The notes below the pieces were generated by a model. It was not told the origin of the DNA and ran no database searches. It saw only the letters and a program-made list of their open reading frames with translations. Shown in pieces: positions 24,035 to 32,664 of a stretch of 56,090 nt of DNA. Both the position numbers and the translations under genes were made by a program. The stretch's first letter is position 1. Every line of letters begins with the position of its first letter. Source of the stretch: an uncultured Alphaproteobacteria bacterium. Its GTDB lineage: Bacteria > Pseudomonadota > Alphaproteobacteria > Paracaedibacterales > CAITNM01. The DNA lies in NCBI GenBank assembly GCA_903893805.1, contig CAITNM010000018.1:1-56090 (forward strand). The letters run 5' to 3'.

Positions 24035-24848
24035 TAGTAATTAACCGGTAAGCTGATCCATGCTTTATCCATAAAATTGTTGAGTATGCAGTAGTTATAA
24101 TTGCCAATAGGCGATGCAACCATTGTACAGTTGCCGGATTATTAATAAAGTTTTTCCAAAGAGGCTGATAAAAGTTCCACTCATCTGGGAGCCATTGGCC
24201 TTCCATGAGGGGAAAGGTGTTATATATTAGTCCTGCTTTTAAGCCCGCTACGTAAGCACCATAAATAATTGTTAATCCAATTAGAGCTATCAATGCAGCG
24301 TCTTTGAGACAGACTTTTTTAAATGATTTTCCTTCGAATCTCCATAGTGCTCTTGCTAAAACTGACAAGATAATAAACGCCATAACTAAATGGACACATA
24401 GCCGAATGTGGCTAACTGATGGATCAGCTTTTAAACCACTTTTAACCATCCACCAACCAATGACTCCTTGTGCTCCTCCCAAAGCAAACACAATGGCAAT
24501 ACGTCCTCTTAACCAGTTAGGAATATTTTTAAATAGAAACAATAAAGGAAGTAAAACTAGGAATCCAACAAATCTACCCAATAAGCGATGGCCATATTCC
24601 CACCAATAAATGCATTTGAATTCATGCAGCGACATACCTTTGTTGATGTGTTTGTACTCAGGGGTTTGCCGATACAAACTAAATTCTTCTTCCCATGCCT
24701 GCTGTGCTATAGGTGGCAACACATGCATGGGCTTCCATTGAGTCATTGAAAGGCCGGAATGGGTAAGGCGTGTGGCGCCACCAACCACGACCATTAGCAT
24801 TACCGCTACAATTAAAGATTTTAACCAGGTTGAAATGGGTGATGACAT
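23898..24848 (-). CDS. ctaA: Heme A synthase (Cox15/CtaA)
   Basis: Inner-membrane oxygenase converting heme O to heme A for cytochrome c oxidase. Eight hydrophobic segments are visible. Key features are GGATRLTHSGLSM, the His-bearing WWEYGHRLLGR, CVHLVMAF, TVQWLHRLLA and the final ALLHQAWA, giving the four conserved heme-ligand His. I prefer ATG 24848 (MSSPISTWLKSLIV). An upstream ATG at 24935 would add 29 unremarkable residues and neither has a strong ribosome-binding site. It implies an aa3-type oxidase elsewhere in the genome. Confidence 0.92.
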   Translation of the reverse strand: MSSPISTWLKSLIVAVMLMVVVGGATRLTHSGLSMTQWKPMHVLPPIAQQAWEEEFSLYRQTPEYKHINKGMSLHEFKCIYWWEYGHRLLGRFVGFLVLLPLLFLFKNIPNWLRGRIAIVFALGGAQGVIGWWMVKSGLKADPSVSHIRLCVHLVMAFIILSVLARALWRFEGKSFKKVCLKDAALIALIGLTIIYGAYVAGLKAGLIYNTFPLMEGQWLPDEWNFYQPLWKNFINNPATVQWLHRLLAIITTAYSTILWIKHGSAYRLITIKIALQVILGVSTLLLQVPLVVALLHQAWAMVVWIVALKTVWVKK

Positions 24849-25003
24849 GGGCAGACTATTCAAGACTTTGCACAACCCTAAAGTGGCTAAATATTTTGGG
24901 CAAGAGCGTTTGTTGGATAAGCTGACATCATCCATATCGATTAACTTTTGAATCCGCTCTCATTATGGGCTACACTACAAAAAAATAATTTGAGATTTTG
25001 TAC

Positions 25004-25303
25004 ATGGTCGTTATAGCACCGCTTCTTAACGTTCTATATGATTTGCTTAGCCTATATAAATTCGGTTTAGCAATTTATATTGTTTTAGGTTGGCTTGAAG
25101 CATTCGAAATTATTAATAAATATAATTCGGTGGTTTATAGCATTCATAATTTTCTTCAAAGCATTACTGAGCCGGCTTTGGCGCCTATTCGTAGGATTAT
25201 ACCTCCCATTAGTGGGTGGGACCTATCTCCCATCGCTTTGTTTTTTATTATTTATTTTTTTCAAGGAGTGCTCTTGGAAATTCTAAAAAAGTTCCCATCT
25301 TAA
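25004..25303 (+). CDS. YggT family membrane protein
   Basis: Small integral membrane protein of about 99 aa with two hydrophobic hairpin segments (about 3-30 and 68-92) separated by the YggT signature PALAPIRRIIPPISGWDLSPI. The family function is unclear; it has been linked to osmotic tolerance and to cell-division placement of organellar homologues. The ATG at 25004 is preferred over the TTG two codons earlier. It precedes rbfA by 19 bp, an unusual neighbour. Confidence 0.85.
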   Translation: MVVIAPLLNVLYDLLSLYKFGLAIYIVLGWLEAFEIINKYNSVVYSIHNFLQSITEPALAPIRRIIPPISGWDLSPIALFFIIYFFQGVLLEILKKFPS

Positions 25304-25322
25304 TAGAGATGAAGGAGAAATC

Positions 25323-25727
25323 ATGTTAAAACTTTTTGTTCCAACAAAAGCCCCAAGCCACCGTCAAGAACGGGTCGCTGAAGAAGTGCGGTTTTTATTA
25401 TGCCAGCAATTGCAGCGTGACAGTTTGCCAATTGAGCGTGATGAGGATAATAACTTATTAAAGCCGCAAGCCCCTATTACGATTACTGAACTAACAGTGT
25501 CGCCAGATTTGCGTCATGCACAAGTTGGGGTTATGCCCTTGGGTGGAATCGGCCAAGAAATTGTTGTGAAATTTATGCGAGCTAATGCTTGGTATTTGCG
25601 CAAATCTCTTGCTAAGCAGCTTAAAACCAGGATTGCTCCCGAGTTACATTTTTACTTAGACAATCACTTTGACCAAGCGGCTAAAATTGACGCGTTGATT
25701 GTAAAAATTCATAGCAAGAACGAATAA
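25323..25727 (+). CDS. rbfA: Ribosome-binding factor A
   Basis: Late 30S assembly factor that binds near helix 1 of 16S rRNA. The 134-aa protein has a KH-type fold: SHRQERVAEEVRFLLCQQLQR, then ITITELTVSPDLRHAQVGV and the C-terminal APELHFYLDNHFDQAAKIDALI. The start is supported by GAAGGAG ahead of the ATG. The usual partners infB, nusA and truB are not here, so the gene has been relocated. Confidence 0.93.
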   Translation: MLKLFVPTKAPSHRQERVAEEVRFLLCQQLQRDSLPIERDEDNNLLKPQAPITITELTVSPDLRHAQVGVMPLGGIGQEIVVKFMRANAWYLRKSLAKQLKTRIAPELHFYLDNHFDQAAKIDALIVKIHSKNE

Positions 25728-25801
25728 AGGTTCCAAGACTTTTATTTCGTATTTTAGTTAAAATTGTGTTAAATTGAAAAAAATGCAGTAGGATACTTTC
25801 C

Positions 25802-26479
25802 TTGGCACATTCGTATAGGCAATTTGAACAGTTCCAAGAGTCGTCTCCTGCAAGTCAGCAGCCTTTTTTTTTGTGGAAAAATGCTGCTTCATCAGCCAAT
25901 TTACCGACTGCCCCTTCTAGATTTTTTTCGCAAGACCAATACCAAAGAGTGGCAAACCCGGTATCAGGGTGGCCACAACAACCATACGCTCAATACATGC
26001 CACAGCAGGGTATGCCGCAATATAATCCTTGGCAATTTCAAATACCACCTGTGCCAGCACCAACTAGATTTAACCCCCATGCAAGGTTTTCCAAACCAAA
26101 AGAAACCTTTTGGGAAGAATTTAAACGTATCTACATTACTGAGGTGATAGCTTTTACCATGAGCAAATCAACACTTTTTACCCTAATATTTTCATTCATG
26201 TTCTTAGGTTGTATTTTTTTCCTAAGCGGATTTTTTACGGCAACCAATATTTACCGCGAACAGCATGTTGCTCATGAGGTCAGCAGGCAGCATACACCAA
26301 TTGAAACTGCCATGTTGCAGGGTCGCCCAGAAAAAATTGTAAACATGGGGGCAGGCGTTGCCTTTGCTACTCCTAAGGCATATCAATACCAAGGGGGCGT
26401 CAAAGTTGACCAAAACAGAAGAAGACCTTCTGAGCATGCAGAAAAACAAATTGCAGGCAATCAGCCAAATTATCGCTGA
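25802..26479 (+). CDS. Pro/Gln-rich single-pass membrane protein, unknown
   Basis: A 225-aa protein (TTG start with AGGA upstream). The N-terminal 100 residues are Gln-, Pro- and aromatic-rich and low in complexity (YAQYMPQQGMPQYNPWQFQ). After a basic stretch comes one strong transmembrane segment (about 122-147, TLFTLIFSFMFLGCIFFLSG), then a polar C-terminal domain of about 75 residues. I recognise no family. The layout suggests a cytoplasmic disordered arm anchored in the inner membrane with a periplasmic tail. It is monocistronic between rbfA and gltX. Confidence 0.65.
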   Translation: MAHSYRQFEQFQESSPASQQPFFLWKNAASSANLPTAPSRFFSQDQYQRVANPVSGWPQQPYAQYMPQQGMPQYNPWQFQIPPVPAPTRFNPHARFSKPKETFWEEFKRIYITEVIAFTMSKSTLFTLIFSFMFLGCIFFLSGFFTATNIYREQHVAHEVSRQHTPIETAMLQGRPEKIVNMGAGVAFATPKAYQYQGGVKVDQNRRRPSEHAEKQIAGNQPNYR

Positions 26480-26546
26480 GTAGCTATTGTTGACATTATT
26501 GGCTAGTATAATTTTTGAAAAAAACTAGTTTTAGGTTTGTCTTTTT

Positions 26547-27887
26547 ATGGTTTGTGTTCGTTTTGCACCTTCACCCACTGGGTATTTACATATCGGCAAT
26601 GCAAGAGCCGCGTTAATTAATTATTTGTATGCTTTGCGCTGCGGTGGTGAATTTATTTTACGCATCGATGATACAGATTTAGAGCGCTCAAAACCTGAGT
26701 GCGAAGAAGCTATTTACCGTGATATTGAATGGTTAGGAATTAAATATTCTAGATCCTTTCGTCAATCAGAACGATTTGATCGCTACAACCAAATTCGAGA
26801 TGAGTTGATTGCAAGCGGACGCTTATATCCATGCTATGAAACACCTGAAGATCTTGATTTTAAACGCAAGCGCCTAATGGCTAAGGGGCATTCACCTATT
26901 TATGACCGTGCCGCTCTTTCATTAACAGATACTGAAAAAGCTGCTTTTGAAGCTGAAGGGCGTACTCCTCATTGGCGTTTTAAGTTGGACCATGAACCAA
27001 TTATTTGGCAAGACATGGTGCGTGGTGAAGTGAAATTTGATGGCGCACAGCTTAGTGACCCAGTTTTAATTAGGGCCGATGGTGTATTCTTGTACAGTTT
27101 ATGCTCAGTAGTGGATGATATTGATTACGCAATTACCCATATTATTCGCGGCGAAGACCACGTTACGAACACAGCAACTCAAATTCAGCTTTTTAAAGCG
27201 GTGAATGGGGAAAAGGACTTTCCTTTAACATTTGCCCACACAACATTGTTGATGGACGAAGATGGTCATGGACTTTCAAAACGTCTGGGTAGCCTAAGCT
27301 TGGGACAAATGCGAGAGTATGGCATTGAGCCTATGGCTATTGCTTGTTTGTTGGCAAGACTGGGGACACCTCTTCCAGTTGAGCCTCTGCCAACTTTGGA
27401 AGAGCTAGCCAGTTCGTTTGACCTATCAATTTTTAGTCGCACTCCACCAAGGTTTAGTGAAAAAGATTTGTGGTCATTAAACCATAAACTTTATCACTTA
27501 ATGCCATTTGAGCAGGTTCAACAGCGATTGGCAGCTGCTGGTTACTCCGATTTTAGTGAAGCTCACTGGCGCGCTGTACATGACAACATTGAGAAGCTTG
27601 AGGACCTAAAGCCATGGCAGGATATTTTCTTTGGAAAAATTAAAGGCACTTGCGCTGACACTGAGTTTTTAAAAATAGCATTAGATTTGTTGCCAAGTGG
27701 TCCATGGGATGAAACAACTTGGGGTGCTTGGGCGCAAAGCATTAAAGAGGCAACCGCGCGAAAAGGCAAAGAATTATTCATGCCCCTTCGCCAAGCTTTA
27801 ACTGCGATGGACCATGGACCTGAAATGAAAGCTCTATTACCATTAATAGGAATAGAGAAAACCAAGCATAGGCTATGCGCAATGTAA
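26547..27887 (+). CDS. gltX: Glutamyl-tRNA synthetase
   Basis: Class I synthetase charging tRNA-Glu (and possibly tRNA-Gln in alphaproteobacteria with GatCAB). 446 aa. The HIGH motif is YLHIGNA within FAPSPTGYLHIGNAR. The KMSKS region reads HGLSKRLGS, with Gly in place of the first Lys, a form common to one alphaproteobacterial GltX paralogue. That suggests a second GltX elsewhere. The anticodon-binding helical domain fills about 320-446. It overlaps the arginase gene by 13 bp. Confidence 0.94.
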   Translation: MVCVRFAPSPTGYLHIGNARAALINYLYALRCGGEFILRIDDTDLERSKPECEEAIYRDIEWLGIKYSRSFRQSERFDRYNQIRDELIASGRLYPCYETPEDLDFKRKRLMAKGHSPIYDRAALSLTDTEKAAFEAEGRTPHWRFKLDHEPIIWQDMVRGEVKFDGAQLSDPVLIRADGVFLYSLCSVVDDIDYAITHIIRGEDHVTNTATQIQLFKAVNGEKDFPLTFAHTTLLMDEDGHGLSKRLGSLSLGQMREYGIEPMAIACLLARLGTPLPVEPLPTLEELASSFDLSIFSRTPPRFSEKDLWSLNHKLYHLMPFEQVQQRLAAAGYSDFSEAHWRAVHDNIEKLEDLKPWQDIFFGKIKGTCADTEFLKIALDLLPSGPWDETTWGAWAQSIKEATARKGKELFMPLRQALTAMDHGPEMKALLPLIGIEKTKHRLCAM

Positions 27888-28762
27888 CAATAATTTTGGC
27901 AGCATCAGGCTGGGGCGCAGGGAACTTTGCCACAGCTGATGGTGCATTAACTGTATTGCAACATCAACTTTTGAAACCTTTATTCGACCATCCTGATATT
28001 CATGCTGAGGTGCATTACGCTCAGTGGCATTTGAATTCGCATCAAAAAAGCAGTAATTATTCAGTTGTCCAAAGGCGTGCATGTGTATTACAAGCAGCCA
28101 GCTGGTTGAATCGGCTTGTAGAAGCAGCTGTTGAAAAAAATCATTTTGTATTAGTCATTGGTGGTGATCATTCTCTTGCAATGGGCACTTGGAGCGGAGT
28201 CAAAAACGCTGGTAAGGATTTTGGGCTAATTTGGATAGATGCTCATATGGATGCACATACCTATGAAACATCCTTTTCACAGAATCCTCATGGAATGCCG
28301 GTTGCTGTGCTATTGGGTGAGGGTGATAGTGAGTTCGTTAACCTTGCGCGAAATCCCCCTGTATTAAGGCCAACCTCGCTAATACAAACCGGAATTCGCA
28401 GCTATGAAGCAGAGGAGCAGCAATTTTTAGAGCAGCTAGGTGTTGATATTAGCTATCATTACAAGCGCCTTTCATATAACGGATGCGATAGTGTTACTAA
28501 GAGTAAACAACACTTATTAAAAAACCACTCTTTTTACGGCGTCAGTCTTGATGTTGATGGTATTGATCCTATCTACTGCCCAGGCACTGGCACTCCCGCA
28601 GATGGAGGGTTAGAGCTAAATGATATAGTGGGGTCACTAAAGGGTATTTTGTTTGATACTTCATGCGTTGGTTTAGAAATTGTGGAATATAATCCAGTAC
28701 CTGACCGTGAACAGATTACATTTGAATCGGTCAAAAAAATTATAGCTTCTCTTGTTGCTTAA
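27875..28762 (+). CDS. Arginase/ureohydrolase family protein
   Basis: Mn2+ enzyme of the arginase family, 295 aa; arginase would convert arginine to ornithine and urea. Metal-binding motifs GGDHS, DAHMDAH and SLDVDGIDP are intact. The specificity loop contains NPHGMPVAVLLG, matching arginase (HGMPLA) better than agmatinase. Translationally coupled to gltX by overlap, which is an odd functional pairing; in a host-associated bacterium arginase could supply nitrogen or compete for host arginine, which is inference. Confidence 0.85.
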   Translation: MRNVTIILAASGWGAGNFATADGALTVLQHQLLKPLFDHPDIHAEVHYAQWHLNSHQKSSNYSVVQRRACVLQAASWLNRLVEAAVEKNHFVLVIGGDHSLAMGTWSGVKNAGKDFGLIWIDAHMDAHTYETSFSQNPHGMPVAVLLGEGDSEFVNLARNPPVLRPTSLIQTGIRSYEAEEQQFLEQLGVDISYHYKRLSYNGCDSVTKSKQHLLKNHSFYGVSLDVDGIDPIYCPGTGTPADGGLELNDIVGSLKGILFDTSCVGLEIVEYNPVPDREQITFESVKKIIASLVA

Positions 28763-28781
28763 GAAATATCAGTTTGGTCTG

Positions 28782-28810
28782 TTGTCAAAAGTCATCGCAA
28801 AAGCTATAAA
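28782..28810 (+). promoter_or_regulatory. Sigma70-type promoter of trxA
   Basis: TTGTCA (28782-28787), 17-bp spacer, TATAAA (28805-28810), about 46 bp ahead of the trxA start. Confidence 0.65.
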
Positions 28811-28855
28811 AAACCTTTACAATTAATTTAAGTTTTCAATTCAAGGAGAATATAC

Positions 28856-29170
28856 ATGTTAGCGGTTACCGATGCGACTTTTGAACAAGAAGTTTTAAAG
28901 TCCACAGTTCCAGTTGTTGTTGATTTTTGGGCTGAGTGGTGTGGGCCTTGTCGTATGTTGACGCCAATTTTAGAAGAGCTTTCCTCAGAAATTACAGATA
29001 AAGCAGTTATCGTAAAAGTGAATATTGATCAAAATCCACAAATAGCTAGTCAACTGGGTGTTCGTAGTATTCCCACGATGATTTTATTCAAAGGTGGGCA
29101 GGCTATTAGTAACATGGTTGGAGTAAACCCTAAGCCAAAAATAAAGACTTGGGTTGAATCTAACATCTAA
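28856..29170 (+). CDS. trxA: Thioredoxin
   Basis: Cytosolic disulfide reductase; electron donor for class I ribonucleotide reductase, which is also encoded here. The 104-aa protein has the active site [10 protein letters not shown], the cis-Pro region RSIPTM and a normal thioredoxin length. AAGGAG lies ahead of the start, with a good promoter upstream. Monocistronic. Confidence 0.96.
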   Translation: MLAVTDATFEQEVLKSTVPVVVDFWAEWCGPCRMLTPILEELSSEITDKAVIVKVNIDQNPQIASQLGVRSIPTMILFKGGQAISNMVGVNPKPKIKTWVESNI

Positions 29171-29261
29171 ATAACCAAAGTCTTTCACTAACGTTGGTTG
29201 TAGAAAAGTTGACGTGATATCTTTTCAACGTACCACATCTGTGCTAGATATATTGGTATGT

Positions 29262-29337
29262 TCCCCGGTAGCTCAGTTGGTAGAGCAAGTGGCTGTTAAC
29301 CACTGGGTCAGCGGTTCGAGTCCGTTCCGGGGAGCCA
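29262..29337 (+). tRNA. tRNA-Asn (GTT)
   Basis: A 76-nt cloverleaf. Acceptor TCCCCGG pairs with CCGGGGA, the D arm has AGCTCAGTTGGTAGAGC, and the anticodon stem-loop GTGG-CTGTTAA-CCAC gives anticodon GTT (Asn). The T arm contains GGTTCGAGTCC. Discriminator G and an encoded CCA end the gene at 29337. Confidence 0.96.
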
Positions 29338-29523
29338 TCTTAAGATTTTCATTTTTAATTTTTTCTTAGAAAAATAGAATGTCTCACTTTTTTTGAGAGC
29401 AAGAAGTATTTCTGTTGCTTGAATTATTCCTGCAACTTGTTATCGCTTATAAAAAATAGCAAGGCCTGCGAAGACCATGCTTAGAGAATATTAGGGGAAG
29501 GAGCTGTTATGTTCCTACTTTAG

Positions 29524-30846
29524 CTAAGGCTTTAAAATGGCTCTTAATTCTCCTAGAAGTTTAGAAATAGAGTTTCGTCTAGATTCTGATTTATTCCATG
29601 GCTTTAAAATGGCTCTTAATTCTCCTAGAAGTTTAGAAATAGAGTTTCGTCTAGATTCTGATTTATTCCATCCCCAACTTGGTTCATGTAAAGGTTCATT
29701 TTCAGCTTGTGAGAGAAGAAAATCGATGTCGTTTTTTGATTCTAATCTTTTTCTGTAATCCTTGATCAGCCCCTTAAAAAATACAAACGTATCACTGCTA
29801 GTTGTTTCAGGATACTTAGCCTTTTCTTCCTCATAATTCATAAAACTTTTTTGGCTAATGACAAAATAGTCATGCGCTACATGAATGGCATGCTCAAAAT
29901 TTTGGCAATGCTTAGAAACACTTTCCCCCATGAATTCATAGTGCTCATTAGTATCTGCCGGTAGGCTTTTAAAAATTTCTAACGCTCTTGTAGGTATTCC
30001 GACACAATCACCCGGATGTTTGATCACATATTTCTGCATCTCAATAAAGGATTCAGCAAAATCAGTAGGTTTTCTTGTGGTAGCCTTAAGATCACCTTGC
30101 AAATGAATAGCTATGCCTGGAGCGCGTTTTGCTTCAGCTTGTGCTTCTTCTTTCGTGCGACGTGACATTCTAACAACGTCATCAATTGATATAGTATATG
30201 GTTCAATAAGTTTCCAAATATCACCGTTCTCACTCATATCCTCAGTTGCACGCTCAGCTTCATCATCACATGTATCATCAGCAAAAGCTGGCGTAATTTT
30301 CGCTTGTTCAATAGCGTAAGGCAAATAAAGCATGTGATCATAAAATGCCCATCTATCAGCTTCAACCGCACTTAAACCAAGGGTAAAAGCACTCTTTAAG
30401 AATGTCCTCACTTGAGAGTCAACTATTTTACTGGCCAAACCTTGGAATAATTTGTCAAAGCTAAAGAAGTACCCAATGTAATATGGTGTAACAGGCTCTT
30501 TGAATTGATTTAGTGTCCAACCATAAACTAAACTTACTCCTAAAGATGTTTTGAAAAACTCAGGATTTTCTTCAACTACTTCTTGAAGCTGATCTGTCTC
30601 TAGTCCAATTACAGCCTTGCGCAAAGCAAGTCCTGTTTGACTGCTTCTGATAATATCTGTGTCATCTTTGTGATTGAAAGTTTGATTGTTTTGTAATGCA
30701 GTGTTTATATCTTTAACTGAACTACATCTGAACGCTTCATACATTGCCTGATAGTCGCCGTGCGCAATTGGCTCTTCCACATCTGCTCCAAACGCATTGC
30801 TAAAACTTAAGGCAACCAATAGGCCCACTATATATTTGTATTTCAT
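29524..30846 (-). CDS. Exported protein of unknown function with duplicated C-terminus
   Basis: A 440-aa protein with a clean signal peptide (MKYKYIVGLLVALSFSNAFG, cleavage likely before ADVEE). The mature part is soluble, helical and charged, with four scattered cysteines (RCSS, DTCDD, GDCVG, KHCQN). I recognise no family. The last 48 residues are two identical copies of a 24-residue unit (WNKSESRRNSISKLLG continuing to LKP), produced by a perfect 72-bp tandem duplication. The unit is basic/amphipathic. It is convergent with tRNA-Asn. Periplasmic or host-directed location is inferred from the signal only. Confidence 0.75.
   Translation of the reverse strand: MKYKYIVGLLVALSFSNAFGADVEEPIAHGDYQAMYEAFRCSSVKDINTALQNNQTFNHKDDTDIIRSSQTGLALRKAVIGLETDQLQEVVEENPEFFKTSLGVSLVYGWTLNQFKEPVTPYYIGYFFSFDKLFQGLASKIVDSQVRTFLKSAFTLGLSAVEADRWAFYDHMLYLPYAIEQAKITPAFADDTCDDEAERATEDMSENGDIWKLIEPYTISIDDVVRMSRRTKEEAQAEAKRAPGIAIHLQGDLKATTRKPTDFAESFIEMQKYVIKHPGDCVGIPTRALEIFKSLPADTNEHYEFMGESVSKHCQNFEHAIHVAHDYFVISQKSFMNYEEEKAKYPETTSSDTFVFFKGLIKDYRKRLESKNDIDFLLSQAENEPLHEPSWGWNKSESRRNSISKLLGELRAILKPWNKSESRRNSISKLLGELRAILKP
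29528..29671. repeat. Perfect 72-bp tandem duplication
   Basis: Units at 29528-29599 and 29600-29671 are identical base for base and in frame with the exported protein, so each adds 24 residues. Perfect identity implies a recent event and a site prone to copy-number change. Confidence 0.97.
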
Positions 30847-31040
30847 AAAAATATCCCTTTAAACTAACCTTAAAAAGTATATGGTGATAAATAGTTATTA
30901 ATGCAATATAATTTCTATTTTGGAATGTAAAAAACCTAAAAAAAGAAATAATAACTAATTTTGTTCTGGAAATGTACCACATTTGCGCCTACATTTAAAC
31001 CGTTATTAAGTCATAACACTAAATTGATGTCGCTTTTTTC

Positions 31041-31069
31041 TTGACTAAGTTGTCAAGATTTCCTATAAA
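31041..31069 (+). promoter_or_regulatory. Strong sigma70-type promoter of rpsT
   Basis: TTGACT (31041-31046), 17-bp spacer, TATAAA (31064-31069), 28 bp before the rpsT start. Confidence 0.75.
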
Positions 31070-31097
31070 GTACACAAGATATAAATGAATTTTGAAC

Positions 31098-31379
31098 ATG
31101 GCCAATCATAAAAACTCGAAAAAAGCTATCCGTCAAACAGAGCGTCGTACTGGTGTAAACCGTAATCGTATGACTCGTATGCGCACTTGTGTAAAGACCG
31201 CCGAAAAGGCATTGGGCATGCACAGCACTCCTGCAGTTTCTTTTGAAGAAGCTAAAGTAGCAGTGGTTGCTGCGGAAAGCGCTATGATGAAAGTTGCGAA
31301 AACAGGAATTATCCATAAGAATTTCGTTTCACGGAAAGTTTCTCGTTTGGTTGCGCGGTTGAAGGCAATTGCTTCCTAA
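31098..31379 (+). CDS. rpsT: 30S ribosomal protein S20
   Basis: Binds the 5' domain of 16S rRNA during early 30S assembly. The ATG at 31098 gives the canonical MANHKNSKKAIRQ. The 93-aa basic helical protein ends SRLVARLKAIAS. It has its own promoter and terminator. In many alphaproteobacteria rpsT neighbours dnaA; that is not so here. Confidence 0.96.
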   Translation: MANHKNSKKAIRQTERRTGVNRNRMTRMRTCVKTAEKALGMHSTPAVSFEEAKVAVVAAESAMMKVAKTGIIHKNFVSRKVSRLVARLKAIAS

Positions 31380-31403
31380 GCAAAACGTAAGTTTGTGAAA
31401 TTT

Positions 31404-31436
31404 AAAGCCCGCTTTTAAAGCGGGCTTTTTATTGTT
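31404..31436 (+). terminator. Rho-independent terminator of rpsT
   Basis: AAAGCCCGCTT, 3-nt loop, AAGCGGGCTTT followed by TTTATTGTTT. An 11-bp perfect stem between convergent rpsT and the symporter gene. Confidence 0.92.
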
Positions 31437-31452
31437 TGGTGTTTCTTAGTAT

Positions 31453-32622
31453 TTACGCGGCTGATGCAATAAATTTTTTAGCGAATAGTTTGTTGGCAAT
31501 TAGAGCAAGCGCACCGTTGCCTGCAACGTTACTTGCGGTCATCAGTGAATCTTGCAGAATGTAGAGAGTTGCTACAAGGCTGCATAACTCTGAAGATAGC
31601 CCCAAATGCATTTCCACAACAGGTAATAGAATTATCATGCCACCGCCTGGCACACCACTTCCAGAAAATTTGGTTACAACATAGGCTCCAACATATGCCA
31701 AAAAAGCTGTAAGGCTTGGCAACGGTGTGCCTGACATAGCAAGCAACGCAAGCGCGGTTAAGGTAATGTTAATGCCATCGCCAATCATATGAACATTAGC
31801 AGTGGCTGGTACGACAAAGTTTGTCAGCTGCGGGTTATGAGTGTTGGCTTCAACACATTTCAACGTAACTGGTAATGTTGCGGCACTAGACATGGTGCTA
31901 AAGCCAGTAAGCCATGCAGGAAGCATATTGCGTATAGCAGTAAACGTTGCTCTCATGTTGCCACTGCAGCCAACCGCATACCAGAAAAATAAGTATGCTT
32001 GAATTGTGGCAAAGCTTAAAAAGAATACAGGCGCGTACGCGGTCGCAAGAGTGCCTAATGCACCTTCAAAGCCAATTTTCAAAACAAATCCAAAGACATA
32101 AACTGGCAGAAATGGGATAAATGCAATATTTAAAGCAATAGTTGTCCAATTTTTTAACGTTGTAACCGCTTGAGTAACCAAGCGTACGCCTGATAAATTG
32201 CCAATGAAACCAACAATCAGCCCTAAAAACATTGCCTTATCGGCAGTTAAAAATGATGAAAATGGAAGACGCCACAAAGTTTCTATGCTGCTTTGACTTT
32301 GAATAGCTTCCAAACTAATTGGTTTTAAAAACCCAAAAAAGGCTTGAGCTGCTCCGTAAGCAGTAAACACATTAATAATGTTAGAAACAATAACCAGGCC
32401 AAAAACGCCGAAAATTAAAGAGGTGGCTTTGCCCTGTAAACTTAATACGGCTGAACATAGATAGCTGAACACTACAAATGGTAGTAACAGCATGAGGACA
32501 TCTTTTAGAACAATGCTGATGGTGTAGAAAATACTAACGGTATTGGAATCAAGATGGCTTGATAAAAAAAATGCTAATGTGACTGCGATCACAAGTCGTA
32601 CAGGCAAACTAAACATCAACAC
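31453..32622 (-). CDS. Dicarboxylate/amino acid:cation symporter (DAACS family)
   Basis: Na+/H+-coupled transporter of the glutamate/C4-dicarboxylate family, 389 aa, with about eight transmembrane segments and two re-entrant loops. Signature pieces are FSTMSSAATLPVTL (HP1 serine-rich tip), TANVHMIGDGI (TM7 'NMDG'-like region, altered) and SGSGVPGGG (HP2). The substrate is likely glutamate, aspartate or a dicarboxylate. The TM7 change from the usual NMDGT to HMIGDG suggests a divergent subfamily. Such carriers suit bacteria that import host carbon. Confidence 0.8.
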   Translation of the reverse strand: MLMFSLPVRLVIAVTLAFFLSSHLDSNTVSIFYTISIVLKDVLMLLLPFVVFSYLCSAVLSLQGKATSLIFGVFGLVIVSNIINVFTAYGAAQAFFGFLKPISLEAIQSQSSIETLWRLPFSSFLTADKAMFLGLIVGFIGNLSGVRLVTQAVTTLKNWTTIALNIAFIPFLPVYVFGFVLKIGFEGALGTLATAYAPVFFLSFATIQAYLFFWYAVGCSGNMRATFTAIRNMLPAWLTGFSTMSSAATLPVTLKCVEANTHNPQLTNFVVPATANVHMIGDGINITLTALALLAMSGTPLPSLTAFLAYVGAYVVTKFSGSGVPGGGMIILLPVVEMHLGLSSELCSLVATLYILQDSLMTASNVAGNGALALIANKLFAKKFIASAA

Positions 32623-32664
32623 ACCATCGCTTCTAAAATTGAAGCTTATGGTACCATATTTTAC

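Noticed and set aside
29171-29200. Terminator after trxA
   Set aside because: AACCAA/TTGGTT is only a 6-bp stem with a long loop and no T tract.
29528-29671. CRISPR-like repeat
   Set aside because: Two abutting identical 72-bp units with no spacers and inside a coding region.
29537-29758. Open frame antisense to the 72-bp repeat
   Set aside because: Its repeated sequence is merely the complement of the duplicated tail of the exported protein.
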